DNA of 6,292 bases from assembly GCA_017648225.1 (NCBI GenBank), contig JAGCJE010000172.1, positions 1-6,292 of the forward strand, in the 5' to 3' direction. The notes under the pieces are model-generated. The model saw only the letters and a list, made by a program, of their open reading frames with translations. It was not told the origin of the DNA and ran no database searches. The DNA is from Kiritimatiellia bacterium (GTDB lineage: Bacteria; Verrucomicrobiota; Kiritimatiellia; RFP12; UBA1067). Made by a program: the position numbers and the translations under genes. Below, one piece after another: positions 1 through 6,167 of the stretch. Each line of letters starts with the position of its first letter. Position 1 is the first letter of the stretch.

Positions 1-42
1 GCCCGCGCGATTCTCGCCGAGATGGCTTCCGCAGTCCTTTAA
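1..42 (+). CDS. C-terminal tail of an upstream gene (partial)
   Basis: The first frame is open from the window edge and ends in TAA at 40-42, giving the 13-residue tail ARAILAEMASAVL. It is a plausible amphipathic protein end in the same orientation as the following genes and stops 15 bases before the next start. Thirteen residues are too few to name a family. That this is a real gene end is inferred from the tight same-strand spacing rather than from any recognised motif. Confidence 0.45.
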   Translation, partial: ARAILAEMASAVL

Positions 43-57
43 GAAAGGTCCGGCGCC

Positions 58-549
58 GTGAAGCTTAAGATAAACAGAGAATTTCTCCTAAGACATCTTT
101 TCTCGCTGGCGGTATTCGTCGTTCTCGGCGGCTGGTTCGGCTTCGACGCGTTCGTGCGCTATCCGCGCTCGGACGCGCGCGCGCTTTACGTGTCGATCGA
201 GAAGTCCGAGCCGGGAGACAACGTCAATCTTGAATCGTTCAAGGCCCAGAAGGTCCGGACCCAGCGCCTTATGGCCTCGTTCGCGCTTTTGGCCGCGTCT
301 CTCGTAGGCCTTCATCTTCTCTGCGTCGCCCGTTTCCGTTTCGAGTTCGACGACGCCGGTTTTTCGATCGGAGACAGACGCTTTAAGTATTCGGACATAA
401 AGGATGTCGACAGATCAAAGTGGGAGAAGAAGGGTGTTTTAACGGTCTTGGGCGACGGTTTTAAGATTCGTCTCGACGCGTGGCATCACATCGGCGTAAA
501 AGAGTTTCATTCCGCAATTTCCGAAAATTCAAATAGAACAACAAGGTAA
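58..549 (+). CDS. Small two-helix membrane protein, possible PH-like C-terminal domain
   Basis: This 163-residue protein is of unknown function. It starts at GTG (58-60); AAGAAAGG at 42-49 serves as a ribosome binding site, and no better start lies nearby. Two hydrophobic stretches are visible, about residues 13-33 and 71-92, separated by a charged loop of about 37 residues. This suggests an inner-membrane protein with both ends on the same side, probably cytoplasmic because the N-terminus is rich in K/R. The C-terminal part (about 94-153) reads as short alternating beta-strands and ends in a helix: a strand with FEFDDAGFSI, then FKYSDIKDVD, then VLTVLGDGFKIRL, then a helix. This pattern resembles bacterial PH-like (bPH/YdbT-type) domains, but the match is by pattern only. 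It lies 5 bases ahead of the parvulin gene, so the two are probably co-transcribed. The gene is confident; the domain assignment is tentative. Confidence 0.75.
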   Translation: MKLKINREFLLRHLFSLAVFVVLGGWFGFDAFVRYPRSDARALYVSIEKSEPGDNVNLESFKAQKVRTQRLMASFALLAASLVGLHLLCVARFRFEFDDAGFSIGDRRFKYSDIKDVDRSKWEKKGVLTVLGDGFKIRLDAWHHIGVKEFHSAISENSNRTTR

Positions 550-554
550 AAAAC

Positions 555-1448
555 ATGAAGATCGCCAAAGTAAACGGATTTGAAGTCAACAAGCAGGCTG
601 TCGGTTTTGAACTCGACAGGCTCGTAAGATTCTACATGTCCCACGGCATGACGATGCAGGAGATCAAGGGCAACCTTCCTAAGCTTCAGGAGAAGGCGCT
701 TGATCAGGCCATCGGCGCGAGACTTCTTCTCGAGCGTTCGCAGCAGCTCGACATCGCGGTCTCCGCGGCCGATATCGACGCCGAGGTCGCCAAGGTCGTC
801 GAGCAGGTCGGCGGAGAGGAGAATTTCAGGAAGGCGCTCGCCGCTCAGAACATTACCGATGAAGCTTTCCGCAAGGAGCTTGAGAAGGGCGCCCGCGTCA
901 ACAAGCTCGTCGAGCAGGCCTGCACCGGCGTTGAAGAGCCTACCGAGCAGGAAGTCACCGATTTCTACGAGGCCCACAAGAGCGAGTACGTCAGCGAACC
1001 GAAGGTTCTCTGTCAGCATATTCTCGTCAAGGTGGAGGATAATTCGACTTCAGACGAAAAGTCCGCCGCGTTCGAGAAGATTCTCGCCATTAAAGATCGC
1101 ATAGCCGCAGGCGGAAATTTTGCCGAAGAGGCCCAGAAGCATTCCGACTGCCCCTCCGGACGCGAGGGAGGTTCGCTCGGCTGGTTCGGCCCCGGCATGA
1201 TGGTTCCCGAATTCGACAAGGTCGCCTTCGAGATGAAGAAGGGCGAAGTCTCCGGTGTGGTCACGACGCAGTTCGGCTACCATATAATCTACAAGGCCGA
1301 CGAGCAGCCCGGCGGCCAGCAGACGCTCGTCGACGTCCATGATCAGATAAAGGATTATCTGCGTCACGGCGCGCGCGGCAAAGCGGTCGACGCGTTTGTC
1401 GCGGAACTTCGCGAGAAGGCCGAAATCGAGTTTACGGAAGTCGAGTGA
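555..1448 (+). CDS. PpiC-type (parvulin) peptidyl-prolyl cis-trans isomerase
   Basis: This 297-residue protein should catalyse cis-trans isomerisation of X-Pro bonds and may act as a chaperone. Residues 1-130 form a charged helical region like the SurA/trigger-factor-type N-terminal domains, including a Q-x-A/L-R-L helix around 48-66. The parvulin domain spans about 147-247, with the strand CQHILVKV (153-160), the catalytic loop HSDCPSGREGGSLGWF (196-211), PEFDKVAF (218-225) and QFGYHIIY (239-246). H155, C199 and H243 line up with the active-site His, Cys and His of Pin1-like parvulins; the DCPS segment resembles Pin1's DCSS. A helical tail follows, again SurA-like. There is no signal peptide or lipobox at the N-terminus (MKIAKVNGFEVNK), so it is predicted cytosolic, unlike PrsA, SurA or PpiD. 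The ATG at 555 is preceded by AAGG at 543-546. The downstream methyltransferase begins 15 bases after the stop. Confidence 0.93.
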   Translation: MKIAKVNGFEVNKQAVGFELDRLVRFYMSHGMTMQEIKGNLPKLQEKALDQAIGARLLLERSQQLDIAVSAADIDAEVAKVVEQVGGEENFRKALAAQNITDEAFRKELEKGARVNKLVEQACTGVEEPTEQEVTDFYEAHKSEYVSEPKVLCQHILVKVEDNSTSDEKSAAFEKILAIKDRIAAGGNFAEEAQKHSDCPSGREGGSLGWFGPGMMVPEFDKVAFEMKKGEVSGVVTTQFGYHIIYKADEQPGGQQTLVDVHDQIKDYLRHGARGKAVDAFVAELREKAEIEFTEVE

Positions 1449-1463
1449 GTCAGAGTTCAGAGT

Positions 1464-2321
1464 ATGGAGATAACGAGTCCAAGCAATCCGAAACTGAAGT
1501 ATGTCGTTAAGCTGAGGACGTGTTCGGCACGCGAAGAGTCCGGCGAGATGATCGTCGAGGGTTTTCGCGAGTGCCGTCGCGCCCTCGACAACGGCTATCG
1601 TCCCCGTGCGATTTTCCATTGCCCCGACTTCTATCTTAAAAACGAGAACGAGCCGGCTCTCGTGGACGAGTGCCGCGCGAAGGGCGCCGAGGTCTTCACC
1701 TGCTCCAGGCAATGTTTCGCGAAAATCGCCTACAAGGAGCGTCCCGACGGGCTGTTGATGGTGGGGCCTCACGTTACGGTGAAGCTCGCCGATCTGAAGC
1801 TTCCCGAGAACGCCCTCGTAATCGTCACCGAGGCGATCGAAAAGCCAGGAAATCTCGGAACGATTCTCCGGTCCGCCGACGCGGCCAGGGTCGCGGCCGT
1901 CATCGTCTGCAACCGTGCAACCGACATCCACAACCCCAACGTCGTGCGCGCGTCGACGGGAACGATGTTTTCGGTTCCGATCGCCGAGGCGACAAGCGAC
2001 GAGGCTCTCGAGTTTCTGAAGTCCCGGGGTTTCAAGATTCTCGCCGCGACTCCTCACGCCGAGAAACTCCATTTTGAGGTGGATCTGACCGGTAATGTCG
2101 CCATCGCGCTCGGAGCGGAGCAGTACGGACTCACCGCCAAATGGATGGACGGCGCGGAACTTCGCGTCCGCATCCCGATGCTGGGTCTTGCGGATTCTCT
2201 CAACGTTTCGGCCGCCGCGACGATTCTTGTTTACGAGGCCGTCCGTCAGCGCATCGCCGCGGGGGTGGAGGCCGTGCCCGCGTTCGAAGCCTGGCATGGC
2301 GAAGGAATGAAGGATCATTGA
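1464..2321 (+). CDS. TrmH/SpoU-family RNA 2'-O-ribose methyltransferase (SPOUT)
   Basis: This 285-residue protein should be an S-adenosylmethionine-dependent 2'-O-ribose methyltransferase acting on rRNA or tRNA. Residues 1-105 form an N-terminal substrate-binding domain of the L30e-like SpoU type, beginning ITSPSNPKLKYV and containing the typical VEGFRECRRAL segment (31-41). The SPOUT domain follows with all three family motifs. Motif 1 is at about 123-147 (EKPGNLGTILRSADA, with N130 and R136). Motif 2 is IALGAEQYGL (214-223, E219). Motif 3 is at 237-259 (IPMLGLADSLNVSAAA, with S245 and N247). Motifs 2 and 3 form the trefoil knot that binds the cofactor. VRASTGTMFSVP (161-172) is also typical. 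Length and order match RlmB/TsnR-like enzymes, but the sequence alone does not tell 23S rRNA targets from tRNA targets, so no symbol is given. The ATG at 1464 has only a weak purine-rich upstream sequence, so it may depend on translation of the gene before it. Confidence 0.93.
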   Translation: MEITSPSNPKLKYVVKLRTCSAREESGEMIVEGFRECRRALDNGYRPRAIFHCPDFYLKNENEPALVDECRAKGAEVFTCSRQCFAKIAYKERPDGLLMVGPHVTVKLADLKLPENALVIVTEAIEKPGNLGTILRSADAARVAAVIVCNRATDIHNPNVVRASTGTMFSVPIAEATSDEALEFLKSRGFKILAATPHAEKLHFEVDLTGNVAIALGAEQYGLTAKWMDGAELRVRIPMLGLADSLNVSAAATILVYEAVRQRIAAGVEAVPAFEAWHGEGMKDH

Positions 2322-2325
2322 TCTT

Positions 2326-3351
2326 ATGCTGTTCGATCTCGATAAATATTTTGCGTATCCCCATGTCCTTCTCGCCGCCGCGCTGGCTCCGTTCGTTCTG
2401 TTTTTCTGCGCGTTTCTGATCGCCCGCAGACGCAAGGCGCTTCTGAAGATAACGACCCGCGTCTCCGAACCGTTTCTCAGGCGGCTTCAGTTGCCGTTGG
2501 CGGGCATCGGGCTTTGTCTCCTTCTGATCGCGGCCGCTCGTCCGCGCTGGGGCAGGTCTACCGAACTTATGCCCGCGGCGAACCGCAATATCGTGGTCGC
2601 GGTAGACGTTTCCCGTTCCATGCTCGCGCGCGACGTCCGTCCCGACAGGCTCGAACGCGCGAAGGCCGATGTCGCCGATCTTATCGACTCTCTCGAAGGC
2701 GACAGGTGCGCGCTCGTGGCGTTCAGGCGGACGGGAGTCGCGCTCTGTCCGCTTACGACGGACCAGGGGTTTTTAAGGAGCGCGCTTGAGGCCGTCACTG
2801 TCGATTCCGCGCCGAAGGGCGAGACCGATCTCGGCAGCGCCATACGCGAATCTCTCCAGGTGATTTCGCAGATCGACGGTAAAGACGGCGGGAAGGCCGA
2901 CCGCAGCGCGATCATTCTCATTTCGGACGGCGGCGATTTAAGAGGCGATGCTGTAAAAGAGGCCCAGAAATCCATGGAGCGGGGAGTGCCGATTTTCACG
3001 GTGGGCATCGGAGATCCCGAAAAAGCCTCCGTCATACCCGGCGAGGACGGCGGAACGATGAAGTTCAAAGGATCCGATGTGACGGTCAAGCTTGAGGAGG
3101 GCGCCCTTAAGAAGATAGCCGAGGTTTCCGGCGGGCGGTATGTGCCGTTGGCGACGGCGGGAATGGCCGAAACGACTCTCGGCGCGATATACAGAAGTTT
3201 TCTCCGCCAGGTCGCGATCGATGAGCAGAACAAAGACGAGTCGAGACTGGAGGAGCGCTATCTTTGGTTCCTCGTCTCGGCCCTTGCGTTCCTTATTTCC
3301 GTCGGGATGCTTTCTGCGGGACGTTTAAGAAAAAGGAGTGAAAAATCATGA
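2326..3351 (+). CDS. Membrane-anchored VWA-domain protein, BatA/BatB-like
   Basis: This 341-residue inner-membrane protein has a von Willebrand A domain exposed on one face of the membrane. Hydrophobic segments lie at about 13-33, 55-71 and 312-332; the VWA domain (about 88-295) sits between the second and third. This architecture is characteristic of BatA/BatB (aerotolerance-type) proteins. The metal-ion-dependent adhesion site is complete: DVSRS gives D94, S96 and S98, T167 lies in the GETDLG loop, and D201 in ISDGGD. The segment after the last VWA strands (LKKIAEVSGGRY, 261-272, then IYRSFLRQ) also matches Bat proteins. The intact site implies divalent-metal-dependent ligand binding; the partner is unknown. 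The usual Bat companions (MoxR ATPase, DUF58 protein, TPR protein) are not in view. The ATG at 2326 is 4 bases after the methyltransferase stop, with AAGGA at 2310-2314 inside that gene as a likely ribosome binding site. Confidence 0.9.
   Translation: MLFDLDKYFAYPHVLLAAALAPFVLFFCAFLIARRRKALLKITTRVSEPFLRRLQLPLAGIGLCLLLIAAARPRWGRSTELMPAANRNIVVAVDVSRSMLARDVRPDRLERAKADVADLIDSLEGDRCALVAFRRTGVALCPLTTDQGFLRSALEAVTVDSAPKGETDLGSAIRESLQVISQIDGKDGGKADRSAIILISDGGDLRGDAVKEAQKSMERGVPIFTVGIGDPEKASVIPGEDGGTMKFKGSDVTVKLEEGALKKIAEVSGGRYVPLATAGMAETTLGAIYRSFLRQVAIDEQNKDESRLEERYLWFLVSALAFLISVGMLSAGRLRKRSEKS
3333..3338 (+). promoter_or_regulatory. Strong ribosome binding site for the EEP gene
   Basis: AAGGAG lies 9 bases upstream of the ATG at 3348, inside the last codons of the VWA gene. 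It supports this start, whose ATG overlaps the VWA stop codon (ATGA, 3348-3351), and implies independent loading in addition to translational coupling. Confidence 0.75.
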
Positions 3352-4262
3352 AAGCATGCTTTTTTGTGACGCTCGCGGTTCCGTTTCTCGCATTCGCTTC
3401 GGGCGGGCCGTTTAAAATAATGAGTTACAACATCCGGCACGGCGTGACATCCGACAAGGGTTTCGATCTGTCCCGGGCCGCGTGCGTAATGGCGGCGGAA
3501 AAACCGCGTTTTGTCGCGCTTCAGGAAATCGACATGTATACGGATCGCGTCGGGCGAACCAATTCATGCGAGGTGCTGGCGCGGTTCATGGGCGAAAAGC
3601 ATTCGTGCGCCACGAACTGGAATTTCGCCAAGGCGATCGATTATGGCGGAGGAGAGTACGGGGTTGCGCTTTTATCCGAGGAAAAACCGTTGCGGGTCGA
3701 TAAAATAGCTCTCGGCGGCAATGAGCCGCGCGTACTGCTGATGTGCGAGTTCGAGGATTGCTGGATCGCGGTGGCGCATCTGCCGTTGGGATTCATCTCC
3801 AGAACGGCGTTGACGCCGAACCCTCACAAGACCCGGTTTCCGCCCGCGGATGTCGACGACGCGGCCGTTGCCGAGAATCTTGCGCTGGCCGGGAAGCGGG
3901 CGATGCTCGCACGAGAATACAATCAGATTTCCTTTGACTGCATGGCCAGCGTGATCAAGATCGAGGTTCTTGCGCGCGCGAAAACGAAACCCGTTTTTTT
4001 GACCGGCGACTGGAACGCTCGGCCGCATTCCAGATTTTTGACGCATATCCGGGGGTTTATGACGATTCTCACTCCCGAGGACGCCTGGACGTATCACGGC
4101 ACCATCTCCAGTTTGCCGTTTATAGGGCCCGGGCGATGCATCGATTACATCGCGGTTGATACGGCTCATCGTCAATCTTACGATGTTGTTTCGTCGTATG
4201 TCGTCAACGAGCGCATCGTTTCGGATCATGCGCCGATAGTCGTTGAGCTTAAGCTCCGCTGA
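3348..4262 (+). CDS. Secreted endonuclease/exonuclease/phosphatase (EEP) family protein
   Basis: This 304-residue protein has the DNase I / exonuclease III / inositol-phosphatase fold and should hydrolyse a phosphoester with a divalent metal. The N-terminus MKACFFVTLAVPFLAFASG is a compact signal peptide, with a likely cleavage around residues 18-20, so the product is probably exported. Family motifs appear in order: FKIMSYNIRHG (22-32, N28), FVALQEID (55-62, metal ligand E60), IAVAHLPLG (140-148, H144), FLTGDWNARP (217-226, D221 and N223), CIDYIAV (264-270, D266) and SDHAPIVVEL (292-301, D293 and H294). The TNSCEVLARFMG and YGVALLS segments resemble metal-dependent hydrolases of the ElsH/CCR4-like group. 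Substrate (nucleic acid, phospholipid or sugar phosphate) cannot be decided. The ATG overlaps the upstream stop by 4 bases, so translation is probably coupled to the VWA gene. It appears to be the last gene of the unit; a hairpin follows. Confidence 0.9.
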   Translation: MKACFFVTLAVPFLAFASGGPFKIMSYNIRHGVTSDKGFDLSRAACVMAAEKPRFVALQEIDMYTDRVGRTNSCEVLARFMGEKHSCATNWNFAKAIDYGGGEYGVALLSEEKPLRVDKIALGGNEPRVLLMCEFEDCWIAVAHLPLGFISRTALTPNPHKTRFPPADVDDAAVAENLALAGKRAMLAREYNQISFDCMASVIKIEVLARAKTKPVFLTGDWNARPHSRFLTHIRGFMTILTPEDAWTYHGTISSLPFIGPGRCIDYIAVDTAHRQSYDVVSSYVVNERIVSDHAPIVVELKLR

Positions 4263-4309
4263 TTGCAGGGTATCGGCGATTGAATGTTACAGCCGGTTCA
4301 CGAATTACA

Positions 4310-4354
4310 AATGACTGATTCTTCGCGCAGCAAGTGCGCTTAGAATCAGTCGTT
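4310..4354 (+). terminator. Two-tier hairpin, likely rho-independent terminator
   Basis: An outer stem (AATGACTGATTCT, 4310-4322, with AGAATCAGTCGTT, 4342-4354; one G-U pair) encloses a 2x2 internal loop and an inner stem GCGCA (4325-4329) with TGCGC (4335-4339) around the loop GCAAG. The right arm runs into TTATATTT (4353-4360). It starts 48 bases after the EEP stop, in the right place to end the 58-4262 unit. The T-tract is interrupted, so termination efficiency is uncertain. The near-symmetry could also stop transcription arriving from the other side. Confidence 0.65.
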
Positions 4355-4423
4355 ATATTTGGGTTTCCAGTAAAATAGGCGTAGGGCTGAAAAAGAAATT
4401 TTAACTTTTTTTGATTTTCCCCC

Positions 4424-4452
4424 TTGACTTTTGTCGAAAAGGTCTCTATAAT
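4424..4452 (+). promoter_or_regulatory. Near-consensus sigma-70-type promoter of the mobile element
   Basis: TTGACT (4424-4429) and a perfect TATAAT (4447-4452) are separated by exactly 17 bases. A strongly A/T-rich stretch (about 4390-4419) sits where an UP element would lie. The predicted transcription start is about 4458-4460, only a few bases before the ATG at 4462, so the message may be leaderless or nearly so. The spacer contains an imperfect inverted repeat, GACTTTT (4426-4432) against AAAAGGTC (4437-4444), which could be an operator. Confidence 0.8.
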
Positions 4453-4461
4453 ATGATACCT

Positions 4462-4842
4462 ATGATAAAAAAACGAAAAATGTCGGCTCCCTACAGGGAG
4501 GTGTCGAGCAAACTCAAGCGTCTTCTGTCGGAGGGCGGGCTAATCGAGGGCTCATTGTACAGGGCGGATCGCGGAAACACGCCGCGTCATCAGCTGTCGG
4601 ACCGTGCGACCGGGAAGTTCAGGAACATTTACGTTCCGATGGACTTTGCTCCAACGGTAGCGGATTGGACGGCGAGATGGGCGCAGGCGAAGCGCCTGAT
4701 GAAGGAAATGAGCGAATTGGCAAGAAAGGAACTGGTCGAGGCGATAACCGAAAGGACGGGACGCAGAACCTGCATCCCCAAAAGCGAACAGGCCGCAGGC
4801 CGGCGAAAACGCCAGACGGTGAAGACGCGTACGAGGAACTGA
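4462..4842 (+). CDS. Small basic transposon companion protein, DUF6788-like (OrfA)
   Basis: This protein has 126 residues from the ATG at 4462. The frame is open further upstream, but upstream TTG codons precede the promoter and the ATG at 4453 abuts the -10 box. An ATG at 4480 (MSAPYREV) is the main alternative. The pattern resembles DUF6788-type proteins found beside transposases: a helix (8-25), a GSLY turn (30-33), a short strand region ending RNIYVP (54-59), then a long charged helix WTARWAQAKRLMKEMSELARKELVEA (69-94) and a very basic tail (R/K-rich, 100-126). The cysteine pairs common in that family are absent. A nucleic-acid-binding role is inferred from the basic character and the link with a transposase. 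The gene's composition is close to that of the host genes and unlike the transposase body. No clear ribosome binding site precedes the start. The family assignment is from memory of the pattern and is not certain. Confidence 0.65.
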   Translation: MIKKRKMSAPYREVSSKLKRLLSEGGLIEGSLYRADRGNTPRHQLSDRATGKFRNIYVPMDFAPTVADWTARWAQAKRLMKEMSELARKELVEAITERTGRRTCIPKSEQAAGRRKRQTVKTRTRN

Positions 4843-6146
4843 TAGGTTTTATTGTACGGTTCTGTAAGGTTCTCAATCCTGTTTTTAGCAGGATTGAGAA
4901 TTTGCGTGATCCTAAAAAATGCTTATATGACGGGCGAACGTTTCTCTGGACGTTCATATTGGGCTTTTTTGTCCGAATGGGTTCCCGTAACGCTATGGAC
5001 GCACGGCGTTGCGACGAGAACTTTTCAGATGCTGTACATAAACTTTCGCAGCAGGATTGGTGGATTGACAACGAGAAAAGAACGACTCCCTGTTCGCTCA
5101 GCGTCTGTAATTACCTTGAAAAAGGATGTACGGCGGTTCTTGAGCAATCCCTTGTTGAGATGATGTCATACATGATACGCCTTAAACTTTTTGATTATGC
5201 GCGGCTACGCGGACTTTTTGTTATTGCTGTTGATGCTACGAAGCACGAGAAGATTCGTTGTTGCAAATGGAAGGGAAATCGTGCGAACAGGTATGTCCTT
5301 GAAGCAAAGCTCATAACTCCTTGGGGCAATGCGTATTCGCTGATGTCTGTTCCACTTAAACCTTGGCATGAAGGGGACGAGAAAGAGAAGCAGGATAGTG
5401 AATATCATGGTTTTCTTAGGCTTGCACCGAAATTAAAGGAGGCATTTCCGCATTTGGGGATTTGCATTCTTGGAGACGGTCTTTATGCCTGCACGCCTTT
5501 AATGAAGCTTTGCGATTCGTATCATTGGAAGTATATCTTTACGTTTAAGGAAGGTCGAACACCAAAAGCTTATGCGGAAGCGCAGGAGTTGATGAAACTT
5601 AATCCATCAGATTCGGGCGATCTTGTCAGACATGATAAGCACGGTAAACGCATTGTATGTGGTACGGTATCTTGGGCGAAAGAAGTGGAAATTTCTCGTG
5701 GAACAAAAGAAGGTTATTCCTTTAATGTTGTAAAGGTAGATGAGAATGATAATAATGGATCTGCATACAACGGACAATTTGCGACAAGTTTTGAGATAGA
5801 AGATGTTAAGCAAGCGGATGCAATCGGAATGTGGGGTCGAAGACGATGGGGAATAGAGTCAAGTTTTCATGTGGAAAAGCACGGAGGATACAATCTGGAA
5901 CATAATTTCTGCAATAATTCCCGTGTTAGCAGAAATATCTATCTTTTGATGCAGATTGCTCATAATCTGTGGCAATTATTTAATCGCGGTTGTCTTTTGC
6001 CATTGCAGAAGCATGAGAAATATCGGAATATGACACACATTAAGTGGGTTGAATTGCTGTATTTCATGATATTGAAAAAAGGTATTCCTCTTGCGATTGA
6101 CGAGATGCCGCAGCGGTATGTTTCAAGAGAATTTCTGAGATTGTAA
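4677..6146 (+). CDS. IS4-like DDE transposase (OrfB)
   Basis: This transposase is 489 residues from the ATG at 4677; a TTG at 4665 is an alternative. It should cut and rejoin the element's ends using a DDE RNase H-fold site. Visible catalytic positions are D186 in FVIAVDATK, D267 in ICILGDGLYA, and E394 in the signature W386-x2-R390-x3-E394-x6-K401 (RRWGIESSFHVEK), which corresponds to the IS4-family Y-R-E-K motif with Trp for Tyr. The long stretch between D267 and E394 fits the beta-strand insertion typical of IS4 transposases. Recognisable protein begins only around EDAYEELIGFIVRFC (about residue 49). The first 48 or so residues (MGAGEAPDEGNERIGKK and onward) are low-complexity and overlap OrfA in another frame, so the true start may be by frameshift or re-initiation. 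There are no internal stops and the catalytic residues are intact, so it may be active. Confidence 0.88.
   Translation: MGAGEAPDEGNERIGKKGTGRGDNRKDGTQNLHPQKRTGRRPAKTPDGEDAYEELIGFIVRFCKVLNPVFSRIENLRDPKKCLYDGRTFLWTFILGFFVRMGSRNAMDARRCDENFSDAVHKLSQQDWWIDNEKRTTPCSLSVCNYLEKGCTAVLEQSLVEMMSYMIRLKLFDYARLRGLFVIAVDATKHEKIRCCKWKGNRANRYVLEAKLITPWGNAYSLMSVPLKPWHEGDEKEKQDSEYHGFLRLAPKLKEAFPHLGICILGDGLYACTPLMKLCDSYHWKYIFTFKEGRTPKAYAEAQELMKLNPSDSGDLVRHDKHGKRIVCGTVSWAKEVEISRGTKEGYSFNVVKVDENDNNGSAYNGQFATSFEIEDVKQADAIGMWGRRRWGIESSFHVEKHGGYNLEHNFCNNSRVSRNIYLLMQIAHNLWQLFNRGCLLPLQKHEKYRNMTHIKWVELLYFMILKKGIPLAIDEMPQRYVSREFLRL
4870..4900 (+). repeat. Perfect 12-bp hairpin just after the OrfA stop
   Basis: TTCTCAATCCTG (4870-4881) and CAGGATTGAGAA (4889-4900) are exact inverse complements around the 7-base loop TTTTTAG. 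It lies 27 bases after the OrfA stop and inside the transposase frame, where it encodes VLNPVFSRIENL. It could slow ribosomes or polymerase, expose or hide a start, or be a protein site. There is no run of T after the stem, so it is not a standard terminator on this strand. Confidence 0.7.
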
Positions 6147-6167
6147 CAAGCAACGGGCGGCTGGGTG

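Noticed and set aside
1050..2435. 461-codon open frame on the minus strand across the parvulin and methyltransferase genes
   Set aside because: It is an antisense shadow of two well-motivated genes. Its translation is Arg/Gly/Asp-rich with no recognisable motifs.
2487..3233. 248-codon minus-strand open frame opposite the VWA gene
   Set aside because: The plus strand carries a complete VWA domain with all MIDAS residues. The antisense frame is Ser/Pro/Arg-rich shadow sequence.
4390..4410. AAAAAG ... CTTTTT inverted repeat as a terminal repeat of the element
   Set aside because: It is a low-complexity A/T stretch with no counterpart at the right side, and is better explained as an UP-element-like promoter flank.
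4411..4461. Upstream extension of OrfA to a TTG at 4411 or ATG at 4453
   Set aside because: TTG 4411 lies before the promoter's -35 box and ATG 4453 directly touches the -10 box, upstream of the predicted transcript start.
4619..5071. Minus-strand open frame opposite OrfA and the start of the transposase
   Set aside because: It has no motifs and no ribosome binding site, and it lies across the two-frame overlap, so it is most likely a by-product of codon bias.
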